A DNA stretch of 64,000 bases from Ancylobacter sp. IITR112 (lineage in GTDB: Bacteria > Pseudomonadota > Alphaproteobacteria > Rhizobiales > Xanthobacteraceae): the NCBI RefSeq assembly GCF_041415945.1, contig NZ_JBGCUS010000001.1, forward strand, positions 3,224,001-3,288,000, in the 5' to 3' direction. Of the stretch, positions 34,566-42,719 are shown in pieces. Each line of letters begins with the position of its first letter. Position 1 is the stretch's first letter. A model generated the notes under the pieces. That model was not told the DNA's origin. It saw only the letters and a list, made by a program, of their open reading frames with translations, and ran no database searches. Made by a program: the position numbers and the translations under genes.

Positions 34566-35815
34566 CGGGCGGGCTCCTGCAGCACGATCTCGATGCGCCG
34601 GTTCTCCGGCGCGTTCGGGTCCGCCGGGTTCCTCAGATTGCGATCGGCAAAGCCGGCTATCTGCTTGATGCGCCCCTCATCCAGCCCGCCGCGCACCAGC
34701 ATGTAATGGGTGATGTTGGCGCGGGCGGCGGAGAGCTGCCAATTGTCATAGGTCGAGGAGCGGAAGGGGCGCCCGTCCGTATAGCCGCGGATCACCACAT
34801 CGCCCGGCCGGTCCTTGAGTGTCTGGGCGATCCGCGCCATGGCGGCGACGATCCGCGCATCCGGCACCGCCGAGCCGATGGGGAACATGGCGAAGTCGAT
34901 ATCGTCGGTCAGGCTGATCACCGTGCCGTCGCCGGTCTTGCGCACCGTGACCTCCGGGCCGGTGGCGCCGCCCATGGCGGCGGCGAGATCGGCCTTGATC
35001 TGCTGTTCCAGCGCTTCCATCGGCTTCTGGGCGCCCTCGGGGGCGGCCGGTCCACCGGCGGCGACCGGCTTCGCGCTGGCGCCATCGGCGGTCGCGGGCG
35101 CCGCACGGGTGGCGGCGGACACGCCGCCGGCACGGGCGGAATCGGGCGTCGGGCCGCCGGCGGGCGAGCCATCGACACCCTCGACGGCCGGGTTCGGGGT
35201 GTCACGCCTGGCCCCCGCATCAGGTCGCTTGCCCTGCGGCGCGCCAATGCCGGCGGTTCCCGGGGCGGTCGCCTGCGCCTTGCGGGTGGAAGTCATCTGC
35301 CAATAGACCGGGTCGAACGGGTCGCGCGTGGCGTCGCCGCTGCCCGTGCCGGGCTCGCTGTTGACGCCGATCGGCGCATCGAGCGAGGTCGGCGTGCCCG
35401 GGGGCGCATCGGCGATGATCTCGGCAAGCACCGCATAAGGATCCTGGAACAGCGCCGCCTCGCGCGGGCCCTGCTGCACCTCCTCGCCCTTGCCCATGTT
35501 CTCGCCGACCGTGTCCTTGAGCGCGGACATCTGCTCGCCATCGTCCGAGGTGCCGACATCCTTGATATCCTCGGGGTCGTTCAGTCCTTTGCGCTCGGTC
35601 ACGCTGTCGGCGAGGTTCACCGGGTTGAAGTAATTGGCGATCGCCTTGCGCACATCCTTGTCGGTGACGTTGATCAGCCACATGATCAGGAAGAACGCCA
35701 TCATCGCCGTCATGAAGTCGGCATGGGCGACCTTCCAGGCGCTGGAATGATGCTCGTGCTCCTCGTCATCATGGCGCTTGATGATGATCAGTTCTTGATG
35801 CTCGGGGCCCGCCAT
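34562..35815 (-). CDS. motB: MotB, flagellar stator protein
   Basis: This stator component couples ion flow to rotation and anchors MotA to peptidoglycan. It has 417 residues. The single membrane helix is at about 34-51 and starts with the essential aspartate D33 (HADFMTAMMAFFLIMWL). A long variable, Pro/Ala-rich periplasmic linker follows. The OmpA-like peptidoglycan-binding domain is at about 290-410 (IRGYTDGRPF, NWQLSAARA, FADRNLR). MotA is encoded separately at 50707-51591, as is common in rhizobia. Confidence 0.94.
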   Translation of the reverse strand: MAGPEHQELIIIKRHDDEEHEHHSSAWKVAHADFMTAMMAFFLIMWLINVTDKDVRKAIANYFNPVNLADSVTERKGLNDPEDIKDVGTSDDGEQMSALKDTVGENMGKGEEVQQGPREAALFQDPYAVLAEIIADAPPGTPTSLDAPIGVNSEPGTGSGDATRDPFDPVYWQMTSTRKAQATAPGTAGIGAPQGKRPDAGARRDTPNPAVEGVDGSPAGGPTPDSARAGGVSAATRAAPATADGASAKPVAAGGPAAPEGAQKPMEALEQQIKADLAAAMGGATGPEVTVRKTGDGTVISLTDDIDFAMFPIGSAVPDARIVAAMARIAQTLKDRPGDVVIRGYTDGRPFRSSTYDNWQLSAARANITHYMLVRGGLDEGRIKQIAGFADRNLRNPADPNAPENRRIEIVLQEPAR

Positions 35816-35821
35816 GGCTGA

Positions 35822-36493
35822 TTACTCCTGCGCCAGGGCGAGGCGCGCGGCCCAGGCCTGCATCTGCGTCTCGAACGTGGTGGCGCCGGCGACGGCGACG
35901 AGCTCGCCGCCCGCGCCGGCCTCGAAGCAGACGGGGACGCGCGGATCGAGACGCGCCTGCAGGCTCTCCAGCAGGTCGGCCGGGCCGCTCACGCGCAGCA
36001 GCGGCGTCGTGCCATCGGCGAGGGCGCGGGTGATCGCGCTCGCCATGTCGGCAAGCACCCGCTCGCGCAGCGCGGCGGCGAGGAAGGGCGCGATCACCCG
36101 GCCGAGGCGGGTGGCGAGATCCTCGCCCAGCCGTTCGAAGCCCTCGGCGAGCGCCTGCGCCAGCGTCGCGCTCTCCGCGTCGGTCCAGGCGCGGCGCGCC
36201 TGCGTCAATTGCTCCTGCGCCCGGGCCGCGTCCTCCGCCCGCTGAAGCTCGTAGCGCTCGCGCGCCGCGGCTTCGCCCGCCGCGCGGCCGGCGGCCTCCG
36301 CCTCCTGCAGCAGCGCGGAGAGGTCCGGCGCGGGCGGAGCGGCGGGGGCGATCGGCGCGCGGGGGGCGGCCGGCGCGGCGGTGGCAGGCGGCGCGAGGGC
36401 GGGCGCCGGCTCGTTCGGGCGGGCCGCCGGCGAGGCCGCCGGGCGCGGCGCCAGGCTGGAATAATCGGGAAGATGGTCGATCAGCGCCCGCAT
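35822..36493 (-). CDS. fliH: FliH-like flagellar export protein
   Basis: This probable stator or regulator of the FliI ATPase has 223 residues. A Pro/Ala-rich N-terminus is followed by a heptad-rich helical segment with the small-residue pattern EAEAAGRAAGEAAARE, typical of FliH GxxxG-like repeats. The C-terminal domain has LRVSGPADLLESLQARL and a short acidic-binding fold, as in FliH/YscL. Identity is inferred from pattern and position between fliF and motB, not from strong similarity. ATG 36493 shares one base with the fliF stop (TGATG). A start 9 codons earlier is possible but lies in fliF. Confidence 0.68.
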   Translation of the reverse strand: MRALIDHLPDYSSLAPRPAASPAARPNEPAPALAPPATAAPAAPRAPIAPAAPPAPDLSALLQEAEAAGRAAGEAAARERYELQRAEDAARAQEQLTQARRAWTDAESATLAQALAEGFERLGEDLATRLGRVIAPFLAAALRERVLADMASAITRALADGTTPLLRVSGPADLLESLQARLDPRVPVCFEAGAGGELVAVAGATTFETQMQAWAARLALAQE

Positions 36494-38139
36494 CAGACGC
36501 GCGCCTCCTGCTGCAGCCACTGCCGCAGGATGGCGGCGGCCTGCTCCTCATCGAAGTCGATGATCTGCTCCAGCCGCTTCTGCGGCGAACGGTTCATCTT
36601 GCTGGTCAGATCCTCGATCAGGCTGACCGGCTCCACCACGCCGGGAGGCATCACCGCCCCGTCCGGCGCCGGCAATTCGCCAAGCGTGCCGGCGGCACCG
36701 GCCAGCATCGCGGTCTCGATCATCTCCGCATCCTCCGGCCGGGCGACGATGGCGCGGACGGCGGGGCGCAGGCCGAACCAGATCAGCAGGACGGCGACGA
36801 TGAGAATGGTGGCGGCGTTCACCAGCGTGCCGGCCTGGCGCATCAGCACTTCCGACCAGGGAAGCGCCGGCACCGGGTCGAGCTCTCCATTGCCCTCGGC
36901 GAAGCCGACGGCGGAAACCTTCAGCTTGTCGCCGCGCGCCTTGTCGAAGCCGGAAGCGGCGGCGGCGAGCTGCTCGATCTCATAGATCTGCGTCTCCAGA
37001 GGCACGGCGCCCTCGCCCGCCCCCTCCGCCGGCGCCAGCCGGGCCCGGTTCACCAGAATGGCGATGGACAGGTTCTGCACGGTGAAGCCCTCGCGCACCG
37101 TCTCGGTGCTGCGCGAGGAAATCTCGAAATTGGTCAGTTCCTCGCGCCGGTTGGTTTCCTCGTTGGAATTGCTGCCGGCATCGCCGCCGCCATTCTGGCC
37201 GGGCATGTTCTGCTGCACCGAGGCGGCCGCGTCCTTGGAGCGGTTCTGCGAGGTGCCGGTCTCCTTGACCACGCGCACCGAGCGCTCGGTCTTGGAGGCC
37301 GGGTCATAGGTGGTCTCGTTGGTGGTGACGCGGTCGATGTCGAGCCGCGAGGTCACGCTGATCTGGAAATTGTCGATGCCGAGATAGGGGGTGAGCGCGC
37401 GGCGGATTTTGGCCTCGGTGTCGCGGTTCATCTGTTCCTGCAGCATCGCCTTCTTGCCGGAGGAGGCATTGGCCGGGTCGTCGCCGGAGGCGAGAATGGC
37501 GCCCTCGGTATTGAGCACCGTCACCGCGTCGATCTTCATTCCCGGCAGAGCGGCGGCGACGAGATGGCGGATCGCCTCGGCGGAGGACACGCCCTCGGCA
37601 TTCTCGGTGCGGATCACCACCGAGGCGGAAGCGTTCTGCTGTTCCTTGCGGAAGGAGGCGCGGTCCGGCAGCACGATATGCACCCGCGCCGCCTTCACCC
37701 CCTTCATGGTCTGGATGGTGCGGGCGAGCTCGCCTTCGAGCGCGCGCACCTTCGTCACCTCCTGCATGAAGGAGGTGAGGCCGAGCGAGTTCACGTCGTT
37801 GAACAGCTCGTAGCCCGAGCTTGAACTCTGCGGCAGGCCCTTTTCCGCCAGTTGCATGCGCGCGCGCGCCGTGTCGCCCGGGGCGACCAGCACGGCGGTG
37901 CCGTCGGCGTTCACGTCGAAGGAGATGCCGCTATCCTTCAGCGCCGCGCCGATGCGGGTCACATCCTCGCGGCTGAGATTGGCATAGAGCGTCTCGGTGG
38001 CGGGGCGGCTGAGGTAATAGGCGCCAAGGCCGATGGCCGCGAGCACGGCCAGCCCGATCATGGCGAGCGCGAACAGGCGGCGGGCGCCGAGCTGCCGCAG
38101 ATTGCTCAGAAGCATGTCGAGCTGCTGGCGTGCGAACAT
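36493..38139 (-). CDS. fliF: FliF, flagellar MS-ring protein
   Basis: This inner-membrane ring protein is the assembly base for the export gate and the C-ring. It has 548 residues, with membrane helices near 25-45 and 435-455. Motifs include ETLYANLSREDV, GYELFNDVNSLG and RVHIVLPDRASFRKEQQNASASV from the YscJ-like ring-building domain. The C-terminal tail RLEQIIDFDEEQAAAILRQW is the FliG-binding region. SD GGGAG lies 5 bases before ATG 38139. It is the first gene of the fliF-fliH-motB-motC-fliK unit, with a direct-repeat site 103 bp upstream. Confidence 0.95.
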   Translation of the reverse strand: MFARQQLDMLLSNLRQLGARRLFALAMIGLAVLAAIGLGAYYLSRPATETLYANLSREDVTRIGAALKDSGISFDVNADGTAVLVAPGDTARARMQLAEKGLPQSSSSGYELFNDVNSLGLTSFMQEVTKVRALEGELARTIQTMKGVKAARVHIVLPDRASFRKEQQNASASVVIRTENAEGVSSAEAIRHLVAAALPGMKIDAVTVLNTEGAILASGDDPANASSGKKAMLQEQMNRDTEAKIRRALTPYLGIDNFQISVTSRLDIDRVTTNETTYDPASKTERSVRVVKETGTSQNRSKDAAASVQQNMPGQNGGGDAGSNSNEETNRREELTNFEISSRSTETVREGFTVQNLSIAILVNRARLAPAEGAGEGAVPLETQIYEIEQLAAAASGFDKARGDKLKVSAVGFAEGNGELDPVPALPWSEVLMRQAGTLVNAATILIVAVLLIWFGLRPAVRAIVARPEDAEMIETAMLAGAAGTLGELPAPDGAVMPPGVVEPVSLIEDLTSKMNRSPQKRLEQIIDFDEEQAAAILRQWLQQEARV

Positions 38140-38242
38140 CTGCTCTCCCGCTCCCTAGATGATGCGACGGGCCCATGGCGCGGGCCGCGCGGGCCCCGCC
38201 TCCAAGCAGGGCCGTTCCGTCGAGGGGAGAGTGCGTCGGCGA

Positions 38243-38259
38243 GCTTGCCTGAGCGTTGC
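38243..38259 (+). promoter_or_regulatory. FtcR-box candidate upstream of fliF
   Basis: GCTTGC-CTGAG-CGTTGC matches the direct-repeat element (11-bp period between TTGC cores). It lies 103 bp upstream of the fliF start and reads opposite to fliF. Confidence 0.58.
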
Positions 38260-38272
38260 GCGCGGCGGCGCG

Positions 38273-38311
38273 AAAAAAGAAGGCCACGCTTCCGGGAGGA
38301 AAAGCGTGGCC
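38273..38311 (-). terminator. Rho-independent terminator of the flagellin gene
   Basis: On the minus strand, a perfect 10-bp stem (GGCCACGCTT / AAGCGTGGCC) with a 10-base loop is followed by TTCTTTTTT. It lies 60 bp after the flagellin stop, so the flagellin gene is transcribed separately from fliF. Confidence 0.92.
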
Positions 38312-38370
38312 AAGGCGCGCCGTGGAACACGGCGGCGGGGTCGGGGAAACCGGGCCGAAGCCCGGGAGCA

Positions 38371-39624
38371 TCAACCGCGGAACAGGCTGAGCACGCTCTG
38401 CGAGCTGGAATTGGCGATGCCGAGCGACTGAACGGCGAGCTGCTGCTGGGTCTGCAGCGCCTTCAGGCGGGTCGACTCTTCTTCCATGTTCGCATCGACG
38501 AGCGAGCCGATGGCGCGGTTGTTGGCGTCCTGCAACGCCTGGACGAAGTTGGTCTGCGACTCGATACGGCTGGCCGTGGAGCCGAGGCTCGTGGACGCAT
38601 CCGTAAGGTCGGTCAGGGCGGCATCGACGATCGAGGTGTAGTTCGCGATCTGGTCGAGGTCGCTCTGGCTCGAAGTCAGCTTGGAAATGTCGATATCCAT
38701 GATCGAGCTGACCGTCGCCTTGCCGTTCGACGTGGCGGCCACGCGGGACTTGTCGAGGATACCGAGGTCATCGGTGCCCGAGGAAGCCAGCGAGTTCTTC
38801 AGCGCGAGAACCGCGCCGTCGAGAGCCGTTTTCTTCGTCGTTTCGGCAGTGGTGTAGGCACCATCGCGGGTGTTCTTGGCCGTCGCATAGGCGGTGTCAC
38901 GGGCGGCAACAGCCGCGGCGTCCATGGCGCTGCCGGCGAAGGTCGTGTCGGCCGTCGAGATGGCGGTATCGTAGGCGGTATCCGCCGTGGTCTTGGCGGT
39001 GTCGTAGGCAGTGGCGGCCGTGGTGGCGGCGGTGGAGTAGGTCGCCGACGCCGTGGTCACGGCGGAGTCGACCGCGGAGTGGACGGTGGTGTTCGAATCC
39101 AGCAGCTTGAACTTGCTGGTGTCGATGTTGATCGTGTCCACCTGCACCGTGTCGCCGGTGCGGGAGAACGAGGCAACCACCGCCTTGTTGGCATTGTAGT
39201 TGGCTTCGCTCGAGTCGACCGACAGCCAGTTGCTGCCGGAAATGACCGTGCTCTTGGCGTTGTTCTTCACCTCTTCGAGCAGGCTGCCGATTTCGGTCTG
39301 CAGCTTGGCGCGATCGGCGTCCGGGGACGCGGCGGTGATGAGCTTTTCCTTCACCTTCTGCAGCGCGTTGCGCACGGTATCGAGACCGGTGTTGACGGTA
39401 TCGACCGAGGACTTGGCGAGGCCGAGCGAGTCCTTCACCGCGCCGAGCGCACCGTTGTCGGAGCGGGTCGTGGTGGCGATGGACCAGTAGGCGGCGTTGT
39501 CCGAGGCGGAGTTGACGCGCAGGCCGGTGGAGACGCGGTTGTTCGTCTCGTCGAGCGAAGAGTTGATGGTCCGCAGGGTCTGCAGGGCGACCATGGAGGA
39601 CGTGTTGGTCATCAGGCTGGTCAT
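38371..39624 (-). CDS. Flagellin
   Basis: This is the filament subunit, of 417 residues, and the only flagellin in the window. The conserved N-terminal domain (1-140; ALQTLRTINSSLDETNNRVS, GLRVNSASDNAAYWSIA) and C-terminal domain (about 310-417; RIESQTNFVQALQDANNRAI, ending SVLSLFRG) are typical of rhizobial flagellins. The middle carries seven 11-residue repeats (about 184-272) with Tyr or another large residue at fixed spacing, an unusual insert. AGGG precedes ATG 39624. Expression is probably post-transcriptionally controlled by FlbT and FlaF, which are encoded downstream in the window. Confidence 0.96.
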   Translation of the reverse strand: MTSLMTNTSSMVALQTLRTINSSLDETNNRVSTGLRVNSASDNAAYWSIATTTRSDNGALGAVKDSLGLAKSSVDTVNTGLDTVRNALQKVKEKLITAASPDADRAKLQTEIGSLLEEVKNNAKSTVISGSNWLSVDSSEANYNANKAVVASFSRTGDTVQVDTINIDTSKFKLLDSNTTVHSAVDSAVTTASATYSTAATTAATAYDTAKTTADTAYDTAISTADTTFAGSAMDAAAVAARDTAYATAKNTRDGAYTTAETTKKTALDGAVLALKNSLASSGTDDLGILDKSRVAATSNGKATVSSIMDIDISKLTSSQSDLDQIANYTSIVDAALTDLTDASTSLGSTASRIESQTNFVQALQDANNRAIGSLVDANMEEESTRLKALQTQQQLAVQSLGIANSSSQSVLSLFRG

Positions 39625-39774
39625 AGGAATGTCCCTTGAGTTGATGTGAGTTTTTCACGGGACATACCGGGCTTACACCGGCATGGCAGAGGCGGCATCA
39701 TGCCTTTGACGATCGGGCTCGGGAGCGCGATCCGAGAGCCGGCCCTGAACGGACCGGCCATCAATCTGCCATGG

Positions 39775-39810
39775 CGCCACCCTCGCACGGCAAGCTTGCG
39801 CGGGGCTTGC
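39775..39810 (-). promoter_or_regulatory. FtcR-box candidate and extended element upstream of flagellin
   Basis: GCTTGC-GCGGG-GCTTGC (39794-39810, plus strand) is a perfect direct repeat with an 11-bp period. In the gene direction the 36-bp segment starting here is identical at 32 positions to the segment at 51670-51705 before the DUF1217 gene. It lies 169 bp upstream of the flagellin start, leaving room for a long leader. Confidence 0.7.
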
Positions 39811-39864
39811 ATCCGGCGCGGGGAGCCGGGCCGGGGAACACGGCGGGCCGGCGGAAACGCAGGC

Positions 39865-39892
39865 GGGGCGGCCCGCTCGCGCGCACCGCCCC
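39865..39892 (-). terminator. Hairpin after fliP
   Basis: The 7-bp stem GGGGCGG / CCGCCCC with a 14-base loop lies 23 bp after the fliP stop, at the end of the long motA-fliP unit. There is no T-tract, so termination would be weak or Rho-assisted. Confidence 0.45.
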
Positions 39893-39915
39893 GCAAGGTC
39901 TTCAGGGGAGCCGTC

Positions 39916-40692
39916 TCAGTAGAAGGAGCGCACCAGCCCGCCCACCAGAAGATTCCAGCCGTCGATCAGGATGAAGAACAGGATCTTGAACGGCAGCGCG
40001 ATCACCGCCGGCGGCATCATCATCATGCCCATCGACATGACCAGCGTCGCCACGATCATGTCGATGATGAGGAAGGGCAGCATGATGAGGAAGCCGATCT
40101 CGAAGCCGCGCCGCAGTTCGGAAATCATGAAGGCGGGGATGAGGATGCGCAGCGGCACCTTGTCGTCCTCCGCCGCCGGCGCCTGGCCATTGGCGGCGGC
40201 GAGGTCGGCGAAGGTCTGCAGGTCCTTGGGGCGCACCTGCGACATCATGAAGTCGTGGAACGGCGCCGCAACCCGCGTCAGCGCCTCCTGCTCGCTGATC
40301 TGGCCCTCGGTCAGCGGCTGGATGCCCTGCTGCCAGGCCCGGTCGAAGGTGGGGCCCATGACATAGAAGGTCATGAACAGCGACAGCGAGATCAGCACCA
40401 GATTGGCCGGCGTCGATTGCAGGCCAAGCCCCGAGCGCAGGAAGGACAGGGCGATGACCAGCCGGGTGAAGCTGGTCACGGTGATGAGCAGCCCGGGCGC
40501 CACCGACAGCACGGTGAGCAGGGCGATCATCTGCACGATGCGCCCGCTCGCCGCCCCGCCGCCGGAACTCTGCAACAGGTCGGTCAGGGCCGGCACGGAC
40601 TGGGCGAAGGCCGGCGCGGCGAGAAGGCCGCTGGCGAGCAGGCCGCCGACGGCGAGGCCGGCGACAGCAAGGCGACGGGCGAACACGCTCAT
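39916..40692 (-). CDS. fliP: FliP, flagellar export gate protein
   Basis: This core component of the type III export gate has 258 residues. It has a signal peptide (cleavage near AFAQ, about 31) and four membrane helices. Motifs include SFTRLVIALSFLRSGLGLQ, FMTFYVMGPTFDRAW and FMISELRRGFEIGFLIMLPF, the two FliP signatures. It overlaps fliL by 4 bp (ATGA) and is the last gene of the long minus-strand flagellar unit. Confidence 0.96.
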   Translation of the reverse strand: MSVFARRLAVAGLAVGGLLASGLLAAPAFAQSVPALTDLLQSSGGGAASGRIVQMIALLTVLSVAPGLLITVTSFTRLVIALSFLRSGLGLQSTPANLVLISLSLFMTFYVMGPTFDRAWQQGIQPLTEGQISEQEALTRVAAPFHDFMMSQVRPKDLQTFADLAAANGQAPAAEDDKVPLRILIPAFMISELRRGFEIGFLIMLPFLIIDMIVATLVMSMGMMMMPPAVIALPFKILFFILIDGWNLLVGGLVRSFY

Positions 40693-41195
40693 TGCACCAC
40701 CATCGTCTCGATGATGAGTTCGTCCACCTTGCCCTCGGTGCGCAGCTTGGCGCGCTCGTTCAGATCCTCGCGCAGATGCAGCAGCCCGCTCGGCCCTTCA
40801 AGCTGGCTGAGCGAGAGGGTGCGCAGATAGCCCATGATGTCGTCGCGAATCTGCGCGACGGCGATCTTCGGATCGGCCAGCGCATCCTTCTTGAAGATGA
40901 TCGCCGCCTCGATGCGCACGAAGGTCTGCGAGGGCGCGGCGAGATTGGAGACGATCGCCTTCATCGGCTCCATCACCACATCGGTGCCGGCATATTTCAA
41001 CGGCGGCGCGTCCGGCTCGGGCGGCTTTTCCTTCGCCTTCTCGCTCACCGTCTTCTCGACGCTGGAGGCGAGTTGCATGCCGAGACCTGCCCCGCCGCCG
41101 GCGGCGAGCAAAGTGAGGATGGCGAGCGGCACGATCAGCCCGCCGCCGCTCTTCTTGTCGTCGCCCTTGCCGGCGGGCGCTGCTTTGGAAGCCAT
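40689..41195 (-). CDS. fliL: FliL, stator-associated membrane protein
   Basis: This protein supports stator function at the basal body. It has 168 residues with a short cytoplasmic leader, one membrane helix (about 19-41) and a periplasmic FliL domain (NLAAPSQTFVRIEAAIIF, DIMGYLRTLSLSQLEG and the C-terminal GKVDELIIETMVVQ). ATG 41195 fits the conserved N-terminus, and the longer frame runs into flgH and is not conserved in pattern. A GA-rich GAGGGGG lies upstream. Confidence 0.92.
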   Translation of the reverse strand: MASKAAPAGKGDDKKSGGGLIVPLAILTLLAAGGGAGLGMQLASSVEKTVSEKAKEKPPEPDAPPLKYAGTDVVMEPMKAIVSNLAAPSQTFVRIEAAIIFKKDALADPKIAVAQIRDDIMGYLRTLSLSQLEGPSGLLHLREDLNERAKLRTEGKVDELIIETMVVQ

Positions 41196-41205
41196 GGCCG
41201 CCCCC

Positions 41206-41943
41206 TCAGAACGGCGCCACGACATCATAGATGCGCTGGCCCCAGGCGGGCTGCTGCACATCCATGAGCCGGCCGCGTCCGCCATAGGAGATGCGGGCCT
41301 CGGCGATCTTGTCGTAGGAGATGAGGTTGCGGCCGGAAATATCGAGCGGGTTGACCATGCCGGCGACGTTGAGCACCCGCACCTCGTAATTGACGAGGAT
41401 TTCCTGCGAGCCGCTGATCATCAGATTGCCATTGGGCAGCACATCGGTGACGACGGCCGCGACCTGGACCTGCAGCCTTTCGGAGCGGTCGATCGAGCCC
41501 TTGCCCTTGGCGGCGGTGTCGGAATTCATGGTGAGACTACCCGTGGCGGAGCCATAGGCGCCGCTCCAGCCATAGCCCTCGGCGCCAGCGTCGATATCGA
41601 GCCCGGCCTGCTGCGCCGATTTGCGCGACCGGTCGGTCTGGTTGTCGAACTGCGCCATGTCGTTCATGGCGATGCTCACCGTCACCACGTCGCCGACCTT
41701 GCTGGCGCGGATGCTGCGATAGATGCTCTGCGTGCCCTGGTCCCAGGTCGAGGCGAAGCTGCGCTTCGGCGGCGCCGGGAAGGTCATCGGGATCGGGTCG
41801 GTCGGCTGGTTGATGCCATAGCCGACCGGGGTGAGGCTGGGCCCGAAGGCCAGGCTGTCATAGGTCTTCTGGCAGCCCCCCAGGGCCAGCGCGAACAGCG
41901 GCGCCATGAGCGGCAGGGTCAGGCGGGTGCGGGTGCGTGTCAC
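41206..41943 (-). CDS. flgH: FlgH, flagellar L-ring lipoprotein
   Basis: This outer-membrane ring protein has 245 residues. The lipoprotein signal ends in the lipobox LALGGC. Conserved FlgH segments follow: SLFRDQ-type region replaced by STWDQGTQSIYRSIRASKVGD, then NLMISGSQEILVNYE and GMVNPLDISGRNLISYDKIAEARISYGGRG. GTG 41943 overlaps the upstream motE-like stop (GTGA). An earlier start is excluded because it lies within that gene. Confidence 0.94.
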   Translation of the reverse strand: MTRTRTRLTLPLMAPLFALALGGCQKTYDSLAFGPSLTPVGYGINQPTDPIPMTFPAPPKRSFASTWDQGTQSIYRSIRASKVGDVVTVSIAMNDMAQFDNQTDRSRKSAQQAGLDIDAGAEGYGWSGAYGSATGSLTMNSDTAAKGKGSIDRSERLQVQVAAVVTDVLPNGNLMISGSQEILVNYEVRVLNVAGMVNPLDISGRNLISYDKIAEARISYGGRGRLMDVQQPAWGQRIYDVVAPF

Positions 41944-42686
41944 GATGATTTTCCATCCGCGGGCGGCGGGCGCTTGGCGATTCCGACCATCACGCCGGTG
42001 AGACGGGCGGCGCGGGCCGGCTCCATCTCGTTGAGGATGGCGCTGGCGACGCGGGGGTTGAGCTTGGCGAGGATGGCGGCGGCGGGGTCGTCGCCCATGA
42101 TGGTGAGCTGCGCGGCGGCGGCATCCGGGCGCATCTGCGAGATCACCGCGATCACCGCCGCATCCGCCTTGTTGAGGAAATCCTCGCGCCGGGTCAGCCA
42201 TTGCTCGAATTCGGCGCGCTTGGCTTCCAGCTTGGCGATACGCCCTTCGATCTCCTTCTCCAGCGCGTCGAGCGCCGCCTTCTGGCGGGCGAAGCGGGCA
42301 TCGCGCACCGCATCCACCATCGCCTCGCAATACTGGTCGGCATTGTCGCCCTTGGGCGCGGGCGGAGCGGGGCGCGAGGCCATCGGGGCCGCGGCGGTCG
42401 GGTCAGGGGCGGGAGCCGTTTCGGCGCGAAGGCTCAGCGCGCCGAGAAAGCTGGTGCCGAGGGCGAGCGCGACGATGACGAAGGCCTTGACCGTGCCGGC
42501 GTCCCGGTCGCGGCGGGGCGCTGGCAGGTGGCGGCGGGGCGCCGGCCAGCCATCCTCGTCTTCAGTGTCCTCCTCCCTGTCCCGCTCGCTGTCGCGGGCG
42601 GCGAAGCAGAGGGCGGCGGAAAGCAGGCCGAGCAGCCCCCCCACCACCAGGGCGGCCAGATGCGAGAGGACCAGTATCATGCTCAT
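41940..42686 (-). CDS. motE: MotE-like protein with an extra N-terminal membrane segment
   Basis: In Sinorhizobium, MotE is a periplasmic chaperone for MotC and its gene lies between flgI and flgH, as here. This protein has 248 residues, about 70 more than that MotE. Residues 5-30 form one membrane helix, 31-64 are charged (Arg/Asp/Glu), 65-88 form a second helix or signal anchor, and the periplasmic part has a coiled coil (ALDALEKEIEGRIAKLEAKR). It ends with an MgtE-N-like domain (AILAKLNPRVASAILNEMEP). No ATG, GTG or TTG is available near the second helix, so the extension is likely real. The gene overlaps flgH by 4 bp. Confidence 0.82.
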   Translation of the reverse strand: MSMILVLSHLAALVVGGLLGLLSAALCFAARDSERDREEDTEDEDGWPAPRRHLPAPRRDRDAGTVKAFVIVALALGTSFLGALSLRAETAPAPDPTAAAPMASRPAPPAPKGDNADQYCEAMVDAVRDARFARQKAALDALEKEIEGRIAKLEAKRAEFEQWLTRREDFLNKADAAVIAVISQMRPDAAAAQLTIMGDDPAAAILAKLNPRVASAILNEMEPARAARLTGVMVGIAKRPPPADGKSS

Positions 42687-42719
42687 GCGGGAACTCCCGG
42701 CCGATGCGCCCTGCGGCGC

